A stretch of DNA of 64,000 nucleotides from an uncultured Clostridia bacterium (GCA_947624165.1 CANQJC010000007.1:1-64000), one strand, 5' to 3'; numbered from the stretch's first letter, positions 20,424-33,162 are shown. Notes: generated from the letters alone by a model not told the origin. Translations and numbers: made by a program.

Positions 20424-21372
20424 GACTGATTCTCCTTTTAGTTTCGAATTCCCTAAGTGCTTTGAGCATTTCACCCGCCACCGCTTTAATGACGGGAACC
20501 GCCACAGAATTACCTATTTGTTTCTTCATTTTTGTGTACGGTACTACAATTTTATATGTTTCGGGAAAGCCTTGTATACGCAGCATTTCTCTTTCTGTTG
20601 GTCTTCGGTCATCGTTAATAAGAATATAATTAGCCGAAGCTCCGGCCCTTAGTGCAGATGAATATGGATGCGGTGTGATCGATCCCGCCATATTTTCATG
20701 GGAAATGTAAGGTTTTGGATATGATTTGTCTTTTAACCGCGCCAACCTCGACTCCCTGATCGCATCTTTGACATAGTATTTCCTGTCAACGTTATTTTCC
20801 AAAATATCTGCAAGCGTTTTCCTTTGTGCTTTCGGAACAGGGTCGGGAAATTTAAAATCGACATCCTCCAAAAAACCGACAATAATAATTCTCTCTCGTT
20901 TTTGAGGAACGCCGTAATCAAGCGCGTTAAGAACCTTCGTATACACATGATATCCCAATGCTTCCAGGTGTTGCTTAATGAATTTAAATGTATTTCCTTT
21001 GTCATGCGTGATAAGATTTCTGACGTTTTCAAGCATAAATGCCGGCGGTTTTTTTTCTTCAAGTATTCTTTCTATATCAAAGAATAGGGTCCCGCAAGTT
21101 TCATTTGCAAAGCCCTCTTTCTTACCCATAATCGAAAATGCCTGACACGGGAACCCGCCGAGTAATATGTCAAATTCCGGAATATCTTTAGCATCGATTT
21201 TTCTTATGTCTCCCGCAGGATGTTCCCCAAAGTTGACTTTATAAGTTTTGCAGGCGTCTTCATCGATTTCGGATGAAAATACGCATTTCCCGCCAACGGC
21301 TTCAAATCCCAATCTTATCCCGCCGATTCCCGCGAATAAATCAATAAAAGTAAAATTATCCCACATGGCCAA
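20389..21372 (-). CDS. DNA (cytosine-5)-methyltransferase
   Basis: FIDLFAGIGGIRLGFEAVGG, GGFPCQAFS, ENVRNL, PQKRERIIIVGF, KQIGNSVAVPV. Confidence 0.95.
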   Translation of the reverse strand: MAMWDNFTFIDLFAGIGGIRLGFEAVGGKCVFSSEIDEDACKTYKVNFGEHPAGDIRKIDAKDIPEFDILLGGFPCQAFSIMGKKEGFANETCGTLFFDIERILEEKKPPAFMLENVRNLITHDKGNTFKFIKQHLEALGYHVYTKVLNALDYGVPQKRERIIIVGFLEDVDFKFPDPVPKAQRKTLADILENNVDRKYYVKDAIRESRLARLKDKSYPKPYISHENMAGSITPHPYSSALRAGASANYILINDDRRPTEREMLRIQGFPETYKIVVPYTKMKKQIGNSVAVPVIKAVAGEMLKALREFETKRRISHAGQTKSEGRA

Positions 21373-21494
21373 CCTCTAAACAAGATTTATACTTTGTCAA
21401 TCTCAAATTGAACGTCTCGTTTTATATCGAAAGCAGCATAGTATCTTAAATTGTTATACCACACACTATTTAAAAAGTCAATAATTTTTATTGC

Positions 21495-21525
21495 AAACAT
21501 CCCCTGCAAAAGACAGGGGATGTTT
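21495..21525. terminator. Perfect 12-bp hairpin between MTase and SLH-protein genes
   Basis: aaacatcccctg caaaaga caggggatgttt. Confidence 0.75.
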
Positions 21526-21561
21526 GTTTTTGGGTAGGTATTTATGTTCAAAAATTTCAAA

Positions 21562-23361
21562 TTACTCCGCCATTATTGCGATAAGAAGTCCGTCTCTTTC
21601 CATACAATAGAGCGTGCAGTCTTTACCGATGTGATTTGTTATAACGTCGTCATAGCGCGCGAGGATCGTTATTTCGTCGCCCGCGGCGTACTTATTTTCC
21701 ATTATGTTCGCGCCGTACTTCGCGTCCTTCGCAAGCGTAAATTTAAATTCCTTTTCGCGTACAGACGGATCCGTGTCGTGCGACGCTGTGATCTTACCCT
21801 CCAATCTGACTCTGTTTTTGCTGTAATCCAAGTCGTAATAAAGACCCTTGTTATAGATGGTTTCGACATTGTCCGACGAAGTGAAAACCTCCCTGTTATT
21901 ATCGGGGAGTATTACATTCTCGATCTCGCCCGTAACGTAAGCGTCGAGCGCGTTTTTTATCATACGCGCCGCAGTAAGCCGCGACGCGGGCGCGTCGGAC
22001 GCGTTTTCGATTATCCCCAGACGCTTCGCGACTGATTTGTAGCCTTCGGGATACCCTCCCTCAGCCTGTGCCATAATGTCGCCGTGAGACTCTATCGAGC
22101 TTACGAGCAGCTTCGCAAACTCCGTTTCCGTCACACTGTCCTCGGGGCAGAATTTATACGCGTCGATCTCGTAATCATCATCCTTGTAGGATACCGCTCC
22201 GTTTTGGTCCGTCTCGTCAGGAATATAGTTTCCGTGCCGTGTGACCTTACCGGCGTATTCCTTACCACTTATATAGCCGTTACGCAAACCGAAAACGATA
22301 TACTTTTTCGCCCAGTAGCCGTCGGGTATGTCTGTTATGGTGAAGGAATCATATATCGTCGGTCCAGGGAACGTGTCCATATCGTCGTCGATCCATACGT
22401 CAAGATCTTCGTATTCCTCCTTCGTGAGATTGGCGATAAGCTTCGCCGCTTCGGCGCGCGTAACGTTGTTGTCGGGCTTGAATGTACCGTCCGAGTAACC
22501 GCTAATTACGCCCATTCTGGCGAGCAAGTCCACGGACGCGTCCTTTACGTCCGAAAATACCGGCGCGGCAAGCATATCCATACTCTCGTAAGCTCTTTTT
22601 AAAAGCGCGTCCTTATCGCCCTGAACGTAACGTATGAAATCAGCCGCCGGTACGACGAACCAATGCGACAGCTCGCCGTCCGTGTAATGAACGCCCGTTA
22701 TCACATATTCGCCCGAATCGGTTTCCAGTAAAATCATATTGTGGTCGGCAACGCTGTCGTAATAATTTATAAGCGCGCCCTCTATGTATTTGATCGCGTT
22801 CGGCACTCCGAGATGCTCCGCGTTCAAGATTTGAGCCATTTCGTCGCCGTTAAACATAAGATGCTCCTCGTCCATACCGAGCGACGACATACCGTAGCCG
22901 ATCGTGCTTGAAATGTACACGATACCGCTCATATTTTCATCGTCCTTTTCCCGAAACAGATACGTGGCGGTAGGGTCCGAGTATCCCGGCGGCTTATACG
23001 TTATAAGTTCGGAAAGCTTGACGCTCGACGCGTCCGCGGTTTGTATATAATCTTTGTTTGTATCGGCGTCGTAGTCGAACAAATACACAGGATACATCTT
23101 TTTACAGTCGACCGAATCGGACAACATCTGCGCCGGTCTTGACGCGCTTCCCGAAAGCTCCTTATCGTATTTTAACGCTGCTTGAAAAGCGGCAAGATCC
23201 TCGGCGTTGTTGGCAAGCGAGCTTTGTTCAAGGACTCTTTCCACGTCCGACGCGGCGACCGTATCGCCTTCGGCGAAAACAGGCGCGGCAAGTGTGAACG
23301 AAAGAGCGAATGAAAGTATTAAAGAAACTGTCTTTTTCATAATATCTCTCCTTTCATACAA
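21562..23361 (-). CDS. Secreted SLH-motif protein of unknown function
   Basis: Signal peptide; SDVKDASVDLLARMGVISGYSDGTFKPDNNVTRAEAAKLIANL. Confidence 0.78.
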   Translation of the reverse strand: MYERRDIMKKTVSLILSFALSFTLAAPVFAEGDTVAASDVERVLEQSSLANNAEDLAAFQAALKYDKELSGSASRPAQMLSDSVDCKKMYPVYLFDYDADTNKDYIQTADASSVKLSELITYKPPGYSDPTATYLFREKDDENMSGIVYISSTIGYGMSSLGMDEEHLMFNGDEMAQILNAEHLGVPNAIKYIEGALINYYDSVADHNMILLETDSGEYVITGVHYTDGELSHWFVVPAADFIRYVQGDKDALLKRAYESMDMLAAPVFSDVKDASVDLLARMGVISGYSDGTFKPDNNVTRAEAAKLIANLTKEEYEDLDVWIDDDMDTFPGPTIYDSFTITDIPDGYWAKKYIVFGLRNGYISGKEYAGKVTRHGNYIPDETDQNGAVSYKDDDYEIDAYKFCPEDSVTETEFAKLLVSSIESHGDIMAQAEGGYPEGYKSVAKRLGIIENASDAPASRLTAARMIKNALDAYVTGEIENVILPDNNREVFTSSDNVETIYNKGLYYDLDYSKNRVRLEGKITASHDTDPSVREKEFKFTLAKDAKYGANIMENKYAAGDEITILARYDDVITNHIGKDCTLYCMERDGLLIAIMAE

Positions 23362-23362
23362 A

Positions 23363-23770
23363 TCATATTCCGTACACGTATACCGACGCGTCCGTACCGT
23401 CGCTCGGCGCGATAAGGCTCAGCGCGTACGTTTCGCCCTTCTTCACGTCAAGCGTCACAGCTTCCGTGCCGCCGTTTTTTTCGGCTTTGACGCTTCCCGA
23501 CGCGTCCTTTACCTGTATACCCACATCGTTACCGTCGCTCATGACTATCATTTTCATATCGCGCGGCGCGGTAAATCTGCTTTGCGTGTCGTAGATAAGA
23601 CCTTCCTTGTCAAGATTTGCGGTGACGGAGTACGACTGCGTGTCGAGCCGTACCGTCACGCCGTCCGCGGCAAAAGCTGACGCCGCCCCTATTGCAGCCG
23701 CCGCAAAAACAGCCGCCGCAGTCATGATTATTTTTTTATACATAGCAATTTCTCCTTTTATCCTATACAA
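23363..23770 (-). CDS. Small secreted protein homologous to the ectodomain of the adjacent M56 protein
   Basis: Signal peptide; SRFTAPRDMKMIVMSDGNDVGIQVKDASGSV...YVYGI aligns with the end of the 23808-25322 product. Confidence 0.75.
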   Translation of the reverse strand: MYRIKGEIAMYKKIIMTAAAVFAAAAIGAASAFAADGVTVRLDTQSYSVTANLDKEGLIYDTQSRFTAPRDMKMIVMSDGNDVGIQVKDASGSVKAEKNGGTEAVTLDVKKGETYALSLIAPSDGTDASVYVYGI

Positions 23771-23807
23771 TAGCTTTGATCCTATTATCCTTTATATCCT
23801 TTATATC

Positions 23808-25322
23808 CTATTTCCCGTAAATGTAAAGCTCCGCGCTCTCGTCCCGCGCGTCTCCCAACGCGCTTACCGAGTATTCGCCGCCCGCTTTGATCGGTATCTC
23901 GGCGGTGTTGTCGTCTGCGGTCATTTCCCGCTCGTACACGATCTCACCCGTCGTATCGTCGGTCACGCGAACCGTAACATCCTTGTCCGAGACAATATTC
24001 ATGCTCGTGTCCTCGTCCGAAGTGAACGACGACGACGATCGGTAAAAGCCGCCCTGCTCGTCGAACTGAATGTTTATCGAGCTTGACTGCTCCCGCAGAT
24101 TCACTTTCCTTCTGTCCGCGTCCGCGCGCGGAATTTCTTCCTCTGCGCTCGGCGCGCCGCCGACAGCCGTATCGCCGTCCGACGGTGCTTCGCCGCTATC
24201 CTCGTATTCGTCGTCCGCTTCATAGATAAAGTCCGCGTAGTCGTCGTAAGGATCGTTTTCGTCGGCATAGCCGTCGCTCATATCCTCGTCTGTCGTTTCC
24301 TCCGCAGGCGGCAGCGTCGGCTCGCTCTTCGGCTCGGGACGATCGACGATATTCAAATCGTCCTCAAGCACGCGCGCCGTTTTCGCCGTCGCAAACGTTA
24401 CGAGCGAACCGCTCACAAGAACCGATAACGCGACGATAGAGAAAAGAATTATTCCCTTTCGCTTTCTTTTTAAGTCGAGAATATCCGCGAATCTTTCGCG
24501 TATTCCCTCCTTCGAGATTATAAAGCAGGTCGACAGCGGCGCGGACATGGATTTCTTGTTATGCACCACCGACAGTATCGCCCTGCAATAATCGCGTCTG
24601 TACTCAAGATTTTCCTCTCTGACGACCTCCGCGTCGCAGCTTATCTCGATATCGCGGTTCGCCGAGGAAACCATTTTATACACAAGCGGATTAAACCAGC
24701 ATATCGCGTTCGCGCAGAGCAGTATCAGCTTATATAAAATATCGTTGCGTTTAAAATGCACCAGTTCGTGACGAAGTATCACGCCAAGCTCTTTTTCTCC
24801 GTACTCGCAATGCGGTAGAAGCAGCACGGGGTTTATTAAGCCGAACACCATAGGCGTGCTTACCGTCTTGCACGACATAAAGCGAAGGCTCCTCTTTATA
24901 CCGAGCGACGCGCGTATTTCGTCAAAAACTCCGACCGTCTTTTCGTCGCTGATTCTTTTTGCCCAGCGTCGGACGTTCTTTTTGAACGCAATATAGCCCG
25001 TAAGCTGATACAGCGCGAATACAGCCATTCCGGCTATCCAGACTATCATCAGTATCGTCTGTAACGATAAACCGCTTTTCGCCGCCGTTTCGACGGGAAA
25101 CGCCGCAGCGGATATCCCGCTCGGTATCTCCACCGTTATCGGCGCGGGAAGAGAGTATATCTTGAACGGAAATATCAGTCTGAGCGCGACAAACAGCCAC
25201 ATATAATATCTCCACTTCGCGACGATGCTCTTCTTTATAAGCGGCGTCATCAAAAGCAGTATGCCGATAAGAAACGACATCGGCACGGCTATTTCCAGAG
25301 TGTCAATAAACAGTGTTTTCAT
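23808..25322 (-). CDS. BlaR1/MecR1-type M56 family membrane metallopeptidase
   Basis: LGVILRHELVHFKRNDILYK (HExxH); multiple TMs; RDIEISCDAEVV; paired with a BlaI regulator. Confidence 0.9.
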   Translation of the reverse strand: MKTLFIDTLEIAVPMSFLIGILLLMTPLIKKSIVAKWRYYMWLFVALRLIFPFKIYSLPAPITVEIPSGISAAAFPVETAAKSGLSLQTILMIVWIAGMAVFALYQLTGYIAFKKNVRRWAKRISDEKTVGVFDEIRASLGIKRSLRFMSCKTVSTPMVFGLINPVLLLPHCEYGEKELGVILRHELVHFKRNDILYKLILLCANAICWFNPLVYKMVSSANRDIEISCDAEVVREENLEYRRDYCRAILSVVHNKKSMSAPLSTCFIISKEGIRERFADILDLKRKRKGIILFSIVALSVLVSGSLVTFATAKTARVLEDDLNIVDRPEPKSEPTLPPAEETTDEDMSDGYADENDPYDDYADFIYEADDEYEDSGEAPSDGDTAVGGAPSAEEEIPRADADRRKVNLREQSSSINIQFDEQGGFYRSSSSFTSDEDTSMNIVSDKDVTVRVTDDTTGEIVYEREMTADDNTAEIPIKAGGEYSVSALGDARDESAELYIYGK

Positions 25323-25345
25323 ATCGTTATCCTTTCCGTATCGGC

Positions 25346-25732
25346 TCAGCCGTTCTTTTTTGTGTTTTCAATAAACGCGCTCAGTTCCTCCCAGTCCGAC
25401 TCTGATATTGACTTTGAGTCGTAAAGCGAAGCAACGAGCTTTGCAACGGAATGTCCGCTCACACGCTTTAAAAACGACTGACCCTCGATCACAAGATAAT
25501 CGTCCTCGTCAACAAGCGGAATGTATGCTTTACTCTTTCCCTGCATCTCTCCTTTCAGGAATCCGCGGTCTATCAGTCTGTTTAAAAGCGTCTGAAGCGC
25601 GCCGACCGACCACGGTCTTTCCTTCTCCAAAATTTTTTTCACCTCCGTCGTCGTTATCGGCGTCGGATTCGCCCAAATCACCTGCATGATTTCAAGCTCG
25701 GTATCGGGCAGTCTCATGATTTTCTTTTTCAT
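25346..25732 (-). CDS. BlaI/MecI/CopY family transcriptional repressor
   Basis: LPDTELEIMQVIWANPTPITTTEVKKILEKERPWSVGALQTLLNRLIDRGFL. Confidence 0.95.
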   Translation of the reverse strand: MKKKIMRLPDTELEIMQVIWANPTPITTTEVKKILEKERPWSVGALQTLLNRLIDRGFLKGEMQGKSKAYIPLVDEDDYLVIEGQSFLKRVSGHSVAKLVASLYDSKSISESDWEELSAFIENTKKNG

Positions 25733-25748
25733 AGCGCTATCTTCCTTC

Positions 25749-25798
25749 CTACAATTGTAGTATGTTTATATAATACATCTGTATTAGTAATTTGTCAA
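25749..25798 (-). promoter_or_regulatory. BlaI-operon promoter with two TACAnnTGTA-type operators
   Basis: TTGACA (25798-25793), 17 bp, TATTAT (25775-25770); CTACAATTGTAG (25749-25760) and TAATACATCTGTATTA (25771-25786). Confidence 0.8.
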
Positions 25799-25837
25799 TA
25801 CCTTTTTGAAAATTTTTTCAAAAAAATTTTTATACGC

Positions 25838-25866
25838 AAAAAGCGCGCCCGAAAGCGCGCTTTTAT
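25838..25866 (-). terminator. Hairpin terminator downstream of hydA
   Basis: aaaagcgcgc ccgaa agcgcgctttt. Confidence 0.7.
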
Positions 25867-25892
25867 AAATTCTCCGATAATGCGAACGCCGT

Positions 25893-27581
25893 TTATTCTC
25901 CGTACTTCACGTGGAGCAGCTCGTGAGCCTTGTCACGAATTATTTCATCATATATGTAATTCATGCTCGGATTTTTGTCGGAAAATTTGATTTGTATGCG
26001 TTCGTCCGTATGATAGAGACCCTTCGCCCTCTTGTCGCGTTCGGGGCTTATCGCAAACGGCTGACCCGCGCCGCCTATACAGCCCTCGGGACACGCCATC
26101 ACCTCTATCAAATCATAATACGTTTCGCCGTTCTGCGTCGCCTTTATTACCTTCTCCGCATTCGCAAGTCCGTGTACGACGCATATTTTAAAATCTCTGC
26201 CGTTCGCATGTATGACGGCTTCCTTTATCTCGTCTCTTCCTCTCACGCCGACGAATTTGATATCCTTTACCGCGCCCGAGCTTTTATCGTCGCTGCACTG
26301 GCGTATTACAGCTTCTGCAACGCCGCCGGTAACGCCGAAAATCACGCCCGCGCCGCTGCCGCCCATGTCGAAGGGCGCGTCAAGATATTCATGTTCAAGC
26401 TCGGCAAACTGTATTCCCGCTTCGCGTATCATGGTGGCAAGCTCCTGCGTCGTGAGCGACAGCTCGATTATACGTTTTCCGTTTTCCGTAAATTCACTCC
26501 GCGCCGCTTCGTACTTTTTCGCAGTACACGGCATGATCGCCACGGAAATAAGCTCTCTTTCGTCGTCGCTCAATTCATGCCACTTCTTTATGACGCTGCC
26601 GAACATCTGCATCGGCGAACGGCAGCTTGAAATATTCGTGTTGATAAGTTCGGGATGCTTGTTCTCGGCGTACTTTATCCATGCCGGACAGCACGACGTG
26701 TACATCGGGAACACTCCCCCGTTCTTTACCCTGTCCATAAATTCCGCAGCCTCCTCCATAACGGTAAGGTCGGCTGAAAGCGCGGTGTCGAAAACGCTGT
26801 CCACGCCCATCATTTTGAGTGCCTTGACGGTCTTGCCGAGTACGTTCTCGCCGTGCTCTATCCCGAATTCGTCTCCAAGCGCGACTCTCACGGCAGGAGC
26901 GATTTGTACTACCACGCGCTTTGTCGGGTCGTCGAGATACCTCCACATCTTTTCCGTCTCGTCCTTTACCGTGATCGCGCCCGTCGGGCATACCGCCGCG
27001 CACTGACCGCAGTTTACGCAGTCCGTATCGCACAGATCCATGTCGAATGCCGGAGTTACGCGCAGATTTGAACCTCTGTTCGCAAAGTCTATTATTCCCA
27101 GTCCCTGTTTCTCGCGGCATACTCTTACGCAGTCGCCGCACAGTATACATTTATTCGGATCGCGCACGATGCTCTTGCTTGTCGTGTCCTTTTTCTTTTC
27201 GGGTCTGTTGTTTTCAAAACGCACCTGCTTTACTCCGAAGCGAAGCGCAAGCTCCTGAAGACGGCACGAGCCGTTCTTGGAGCATGTTGTACAATCGCGG
27301 CAATGCGTTGAAAGGAGCAGCTCCAAAATCATCTTTCTGTGCTTCTGGAGCGCGGGCGTGTTTGTCTTTATCTTCATACCGTCGCGCGGGAGCGTCGAGC
27401 AAGCGGCTTCGATACCGCCGCGTTCATTCTCGATCACGCACATTCTGCACGCGCCGTATGTGGAAAGCTCGGAGTAGTAACAAAAGGTCGGCATTTCTAT
27501 ACCCGCCTTGCGTATAACCTCAAGGATATTTTTCTCCTCCGTGTACTCTATTTTCATTCCGTCAATATACATGTATCCCAT
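25893..27581 (-). CDS. hydA: [FeFe]-hydrogenase catalytic subunit HydA (electron-bifurcating type)
   Basis: N-terminal 2Fe-2S and 4Fe-4S motifs; H-cluster motifs TSCCPAW, MPCTAKKYEA, ACPEGCIGGAGQP. Confidence 0.94.
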   Translation of the reverse strand: MGYMYIDGMKIEYTEEKNILEVIRKAGIEMPTFCYYSELSTYGACRMCVIENERGGIEAACSTLPRDGMKIKTNTPALQKHRKMILELLLSTHCRDCTTCSKNGSCRLQELALRFGVKQVRFENNRPEKKKDTTSKSIVRDPNKCILCGDCVRVCREKQGLGIIDFANRGSNLRVTPAFDMDLCDTDCVNCGQCAAVCPTGAITVKDETEKMWRYLDDPTKRVVVQIAPAVRVALGDEFGIEHGENVLGKTVKALKMMGVDSVFDTALSADLTVMEEAAEFMDRVKNGGVFPMYTSCCPAWIKYAENKHPELINTNISSCRSPMQMFGSVIKKWHELSDDERELISVAIMPCTAKKYEAARSEFTENGKRIIELSLTTQELATMIREAGIQFAELEHEYLDAPFDMGGSGAGVIFGVTGGVAEAVIRQCSDDKSSGAVKDIKFVGVRGRDEIKEAVIHANGRDFKICVVHGLANAEKVIKATQNGETYYDLIEVMACPEGCIGGAGQPFAISPERDKRAKGLYHTDERIQIKFSDKNPSMNYIYDEIIRDKAHELLHVKYGE

Positions 27582-27584
27582 CGA

Positions 27585-29465
27585 TCACACCTCCTCAACC
27601 GCGCCGAACGGACAAGCGTCTTTGCACGCTCCGCATTTTATACATTTCGACGTATCTATCGTGAACGGGCTCTTTATCTCGCCGGAGATCGCTCCTACGG
27701 GACATTGACGCGCGCACTTTGAACAGCCCCTGCACTTGTCGGGATTGATTTTAAACGTTTTCAACGCCTGACATTCGCCTGCGGGACACTTCTTGTCTCG
27801 AACGTGCGCCACATATTCGTCCCTGAAATATTTAAGCGTTGACAATACGGGATTCGCGGCTGTTTTTCCGAGACCGCACAACGCTGTTTTGGAAACTGTG
27901 TTCGCCAGCTCCTCAAGCAAGTCTATATCCTCCATGGTACCCGTACCGCCGACTATTCTTTCGAGTATCTCAAGCATACGCCTTGTACCTTCACGGCACG
28001 GAACGCATTTTCCGCATGACTCGTTCTGCGTAAAATTCATAAAGAATCTCGCCACCTCGACCATACACGTATGCTCGTCCATTACGACCAGTCCGCCGCT
28101 GCCTATCATCGCTCCGACCTTTTTGAGCGAATCGAAATCGAGCGGCAAGTCCATCTGACCTTCGCCGAGCGTCAGACAGCCGCCCGACGGACCGCCTATC
28201 TGTACCGCTTTGAACTTCTGATCGTTCTTTATTCCTCCTCCGATATCGAATACGACCTCTCTGAGCGTCGTACCCATAGGCACTTCTATAAGACCCGTAT
28301 TTTTTACGTTGCCCGTTATCGCAAACGCCTTTGTACCCGGACTTGTCTCCGTACCTATTGAACGATACCAGTCCACGCCCTTCATGATTATAAGCGGTAC
28401 GTTTGCGTATGTCTCGACATTGTTTAGCACGGTGGGCTTGCCGAAAAGTCCGGCTTCGACGGTACGCGGCGGCTTAACGCGCGGCATACCTCTTTCACCC
28501 TCTATCGAAGCCGTGAGCGCGCTGCCTTCGCCGCATACGAACGCGCCCGCGCCCTGATTTATATGTATGTCGAACGAAAAATCCGTTCCGAGTATGTTCT
28601 CTCCGAGCAGTCCCAGTCCGCGCGCAGCGTCTATCGCTCGTCTGAGCCTGTCCACCGCGAGCGGATACTCCGCGCGCACATATATGTATCCCTCGTGCGC
28701 CTTTGTCGCGATTCCCGCTATGATCATACCTTCAAGCATACGATGGGGATTACCCTCCATGATACTTCTGTCCATGAACGCGCCGGGGTCGCCCTCGTCG
28801 CCGTTGCAGACAACATAGCGTACCTTTTCCTTCTGATTAAGCACCTGCGTCCACTTTCTTCCGGCGGGATAACCGCCGCCGCCGCGTCCGCGAAGTCTGC
28901 TCTCCTCTATCTCGGCGCATATCTGCTCGCTGTCCATTTCAAAAAGTGCCTTTTCGACAGCCTTATACCCGCCGAACGCTATATATTCGTCCACGGAATC
29001 GGCGTCGATCTGTCCGCACTCGTCAAGGACGATCCTCGTCTGATTCTTGTAAAACGGTATGTCAAACTGCTTCTCGTATATGCCGGTATCGTCATGATAG
29101 AAAAGTCTCTCGATTTTTTCTCCGTTTTTAAGCGTCCTCTCCGCGATCTCCTCGCAGTCCTCAAGCTTTACCTGCAAATAAAGCCAGCCCATCGGCTCTA
29201 TCTTTACGAGCGGTCCAAGCTCGCAGAAGCCGTGGCAGCCGCTTTTTTTGATACCTATACCGTCGTGAGCCACTTCCTTTTCAAGCGTCACCTGGACGCT
29301 TAGCCCCTTCTCACGGCAAAGCTCGATAAGCCTTCTGTATATGTCCAGACTTCCCCCCGCGACGCAGCCCGTTCCGGCGCATACCAGAACGCGCATATTC
29401 TGCGCGGCAAGGGCTTTTTCGCAGCTTTCGCGGTAGCTGTGAAGCTCCTCTCTGCTTTTTATCAT
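27585..29465 (-). CDS. hydB: NuoF-like HydB subunit (FMN/NADH-binding)
   Basis: RGRGGGGYPAGRKW; CNGDEGDPGAFMDR; ESCGKCVPCREGTRRML; C-terminal 2[4Fe-4S]. Confidence 0.94.
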   Translation of the reverse strand: MIKSREELHSYRESCEKALAAQNMRVLVCAGTGCVAGGSLDIYRRLIELCREKGLSVQVTLEKEVAHDGIGIKKSGCHGFCELGPLVKIEPMGWLYLQVKLEDCEEIAERTLKNGEKIERLFYHDDTGIYEKQFDIPFYKNQTRIVLDECGQIDADSVDEYIAFGGYKAVEKALFEMDSEQICAEIEESRLRGRGGGGYPAGRKWTQVLNQKEKVRYVVCNGDEGDPGAFMDRSIMEGNPHRMLEGMIIAGIATKAHEGYIYVRAEYPLAVDRLRRAIDAARGLGLLGENILGTDFSFDIHINQGAGAFVCGEGSALTASIEGERGMPRVKPPRTVEAGLFGKPTVLNNVETYANVPLIIMKGVDWYRSIGTETSPGTKAFAITGNVKNTGLIEVPMGTTLREVVFDIGGGIKNDQKFKAVQIGGPSGGCLTLGEGQMDLPLDFDSLKKVGAMIGSGGLVVMDEHTCMVEVARFFMNFTQNESCGKCVPCREGTRRMLEILERIVGGTGTMEDIDLLEELANTVSKTALCGLGKTAANPVLSTLKYFRDEYVAHVRDKKCPAGECQALKTFKINPDKCRGCSKCARQCPVGAISGEIKSPFTIDTSKCIKCGACKDACPFGAVEEV

Positions 29466-29947
29466 GCTTCATTATCCCCCTTTTTCACCGATTCGATAAG
29501 CTCCGTCGCCTTGTCGGGCGTCATCGCCGGATACACCTTGTCGTTAAGCGTCATGACCGGCGCGAGACCGCACGCGCCGAGACACGAAACCGTCTCCACG
29601 GTAAACATCATGTCGTCCGTCGTGGGTTTCTGTTCGCTTACTCCGAGCATGTCGCGAACTCTTTCAAGTATGGGAATTGATTTTCTCACGTGACACGCGG
29701 TACCGTCGCATATTTTTATAATGTACCTGCCTTTCGGGTCAAGCGAGAAATTCTCGTAAAAAGTGGCTACGGAATAAATTTTAGCCAGGCTTATATCCAT
29801 TCTTTTCGCTATGTATTCGAGTATTTCCCTCGGCAGATAGTGGTATTCCGTCTGCACGGACTGAAGTATGGTTATGAGATTTTTCTGCTCGTTTCCGTGC
29901 ATCTCGATTACCGCGTCGACCGCTCCAAAGTCAAATTTTTGCTCCAT
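29462..29947 (-). CDS. hydC: NuoE-like HydC subunit (2Fe-2S thioredoxin-like)
   Basis: ICDGTACHVRKS; ETVSCLGACGLAPVM. Confidence 0.93.
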   Translation of the reverse strand: MEQKFDFGAVDAVIEMHGNEQKNLITILQSVQTEYHYLPREILEYIAKRMDISLAKIYSVATFYENFSLDPKGRYIIKICDGTACHVRKSIPILERVRDMLGVSEQKPTTDDMMFTVETVSCLGACGLAPVMTLNDKVYPAMTPDKATELIESVKKGDNEA

Positions 29948-30057
29948 TTTACACCTCCGTATTTATTCCGTCCGCATACGCGGCGCGTATATATGACTAT
30001 TATATATCACAGAAACGCTTTTGTCAATTTTTTAACGGAATTTCCGCGACAATAAAA

Positions 30058-30088
30058 CGGAGCGCGTTTTCACCGCGTTCCGTTTTTT
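30058..30088 (-). terminator. Hairpin terminator after lacZ-like gene
   Basis: cggagcgcg ttttcac cgcgttccg tttttt. Confidence 0.65.
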
Positions 30089-30097
30089 CAAAACAGG

Positions 30098-33156
<3,059 letters not shown>

Positions 33157-33162
33157 ATTCCT

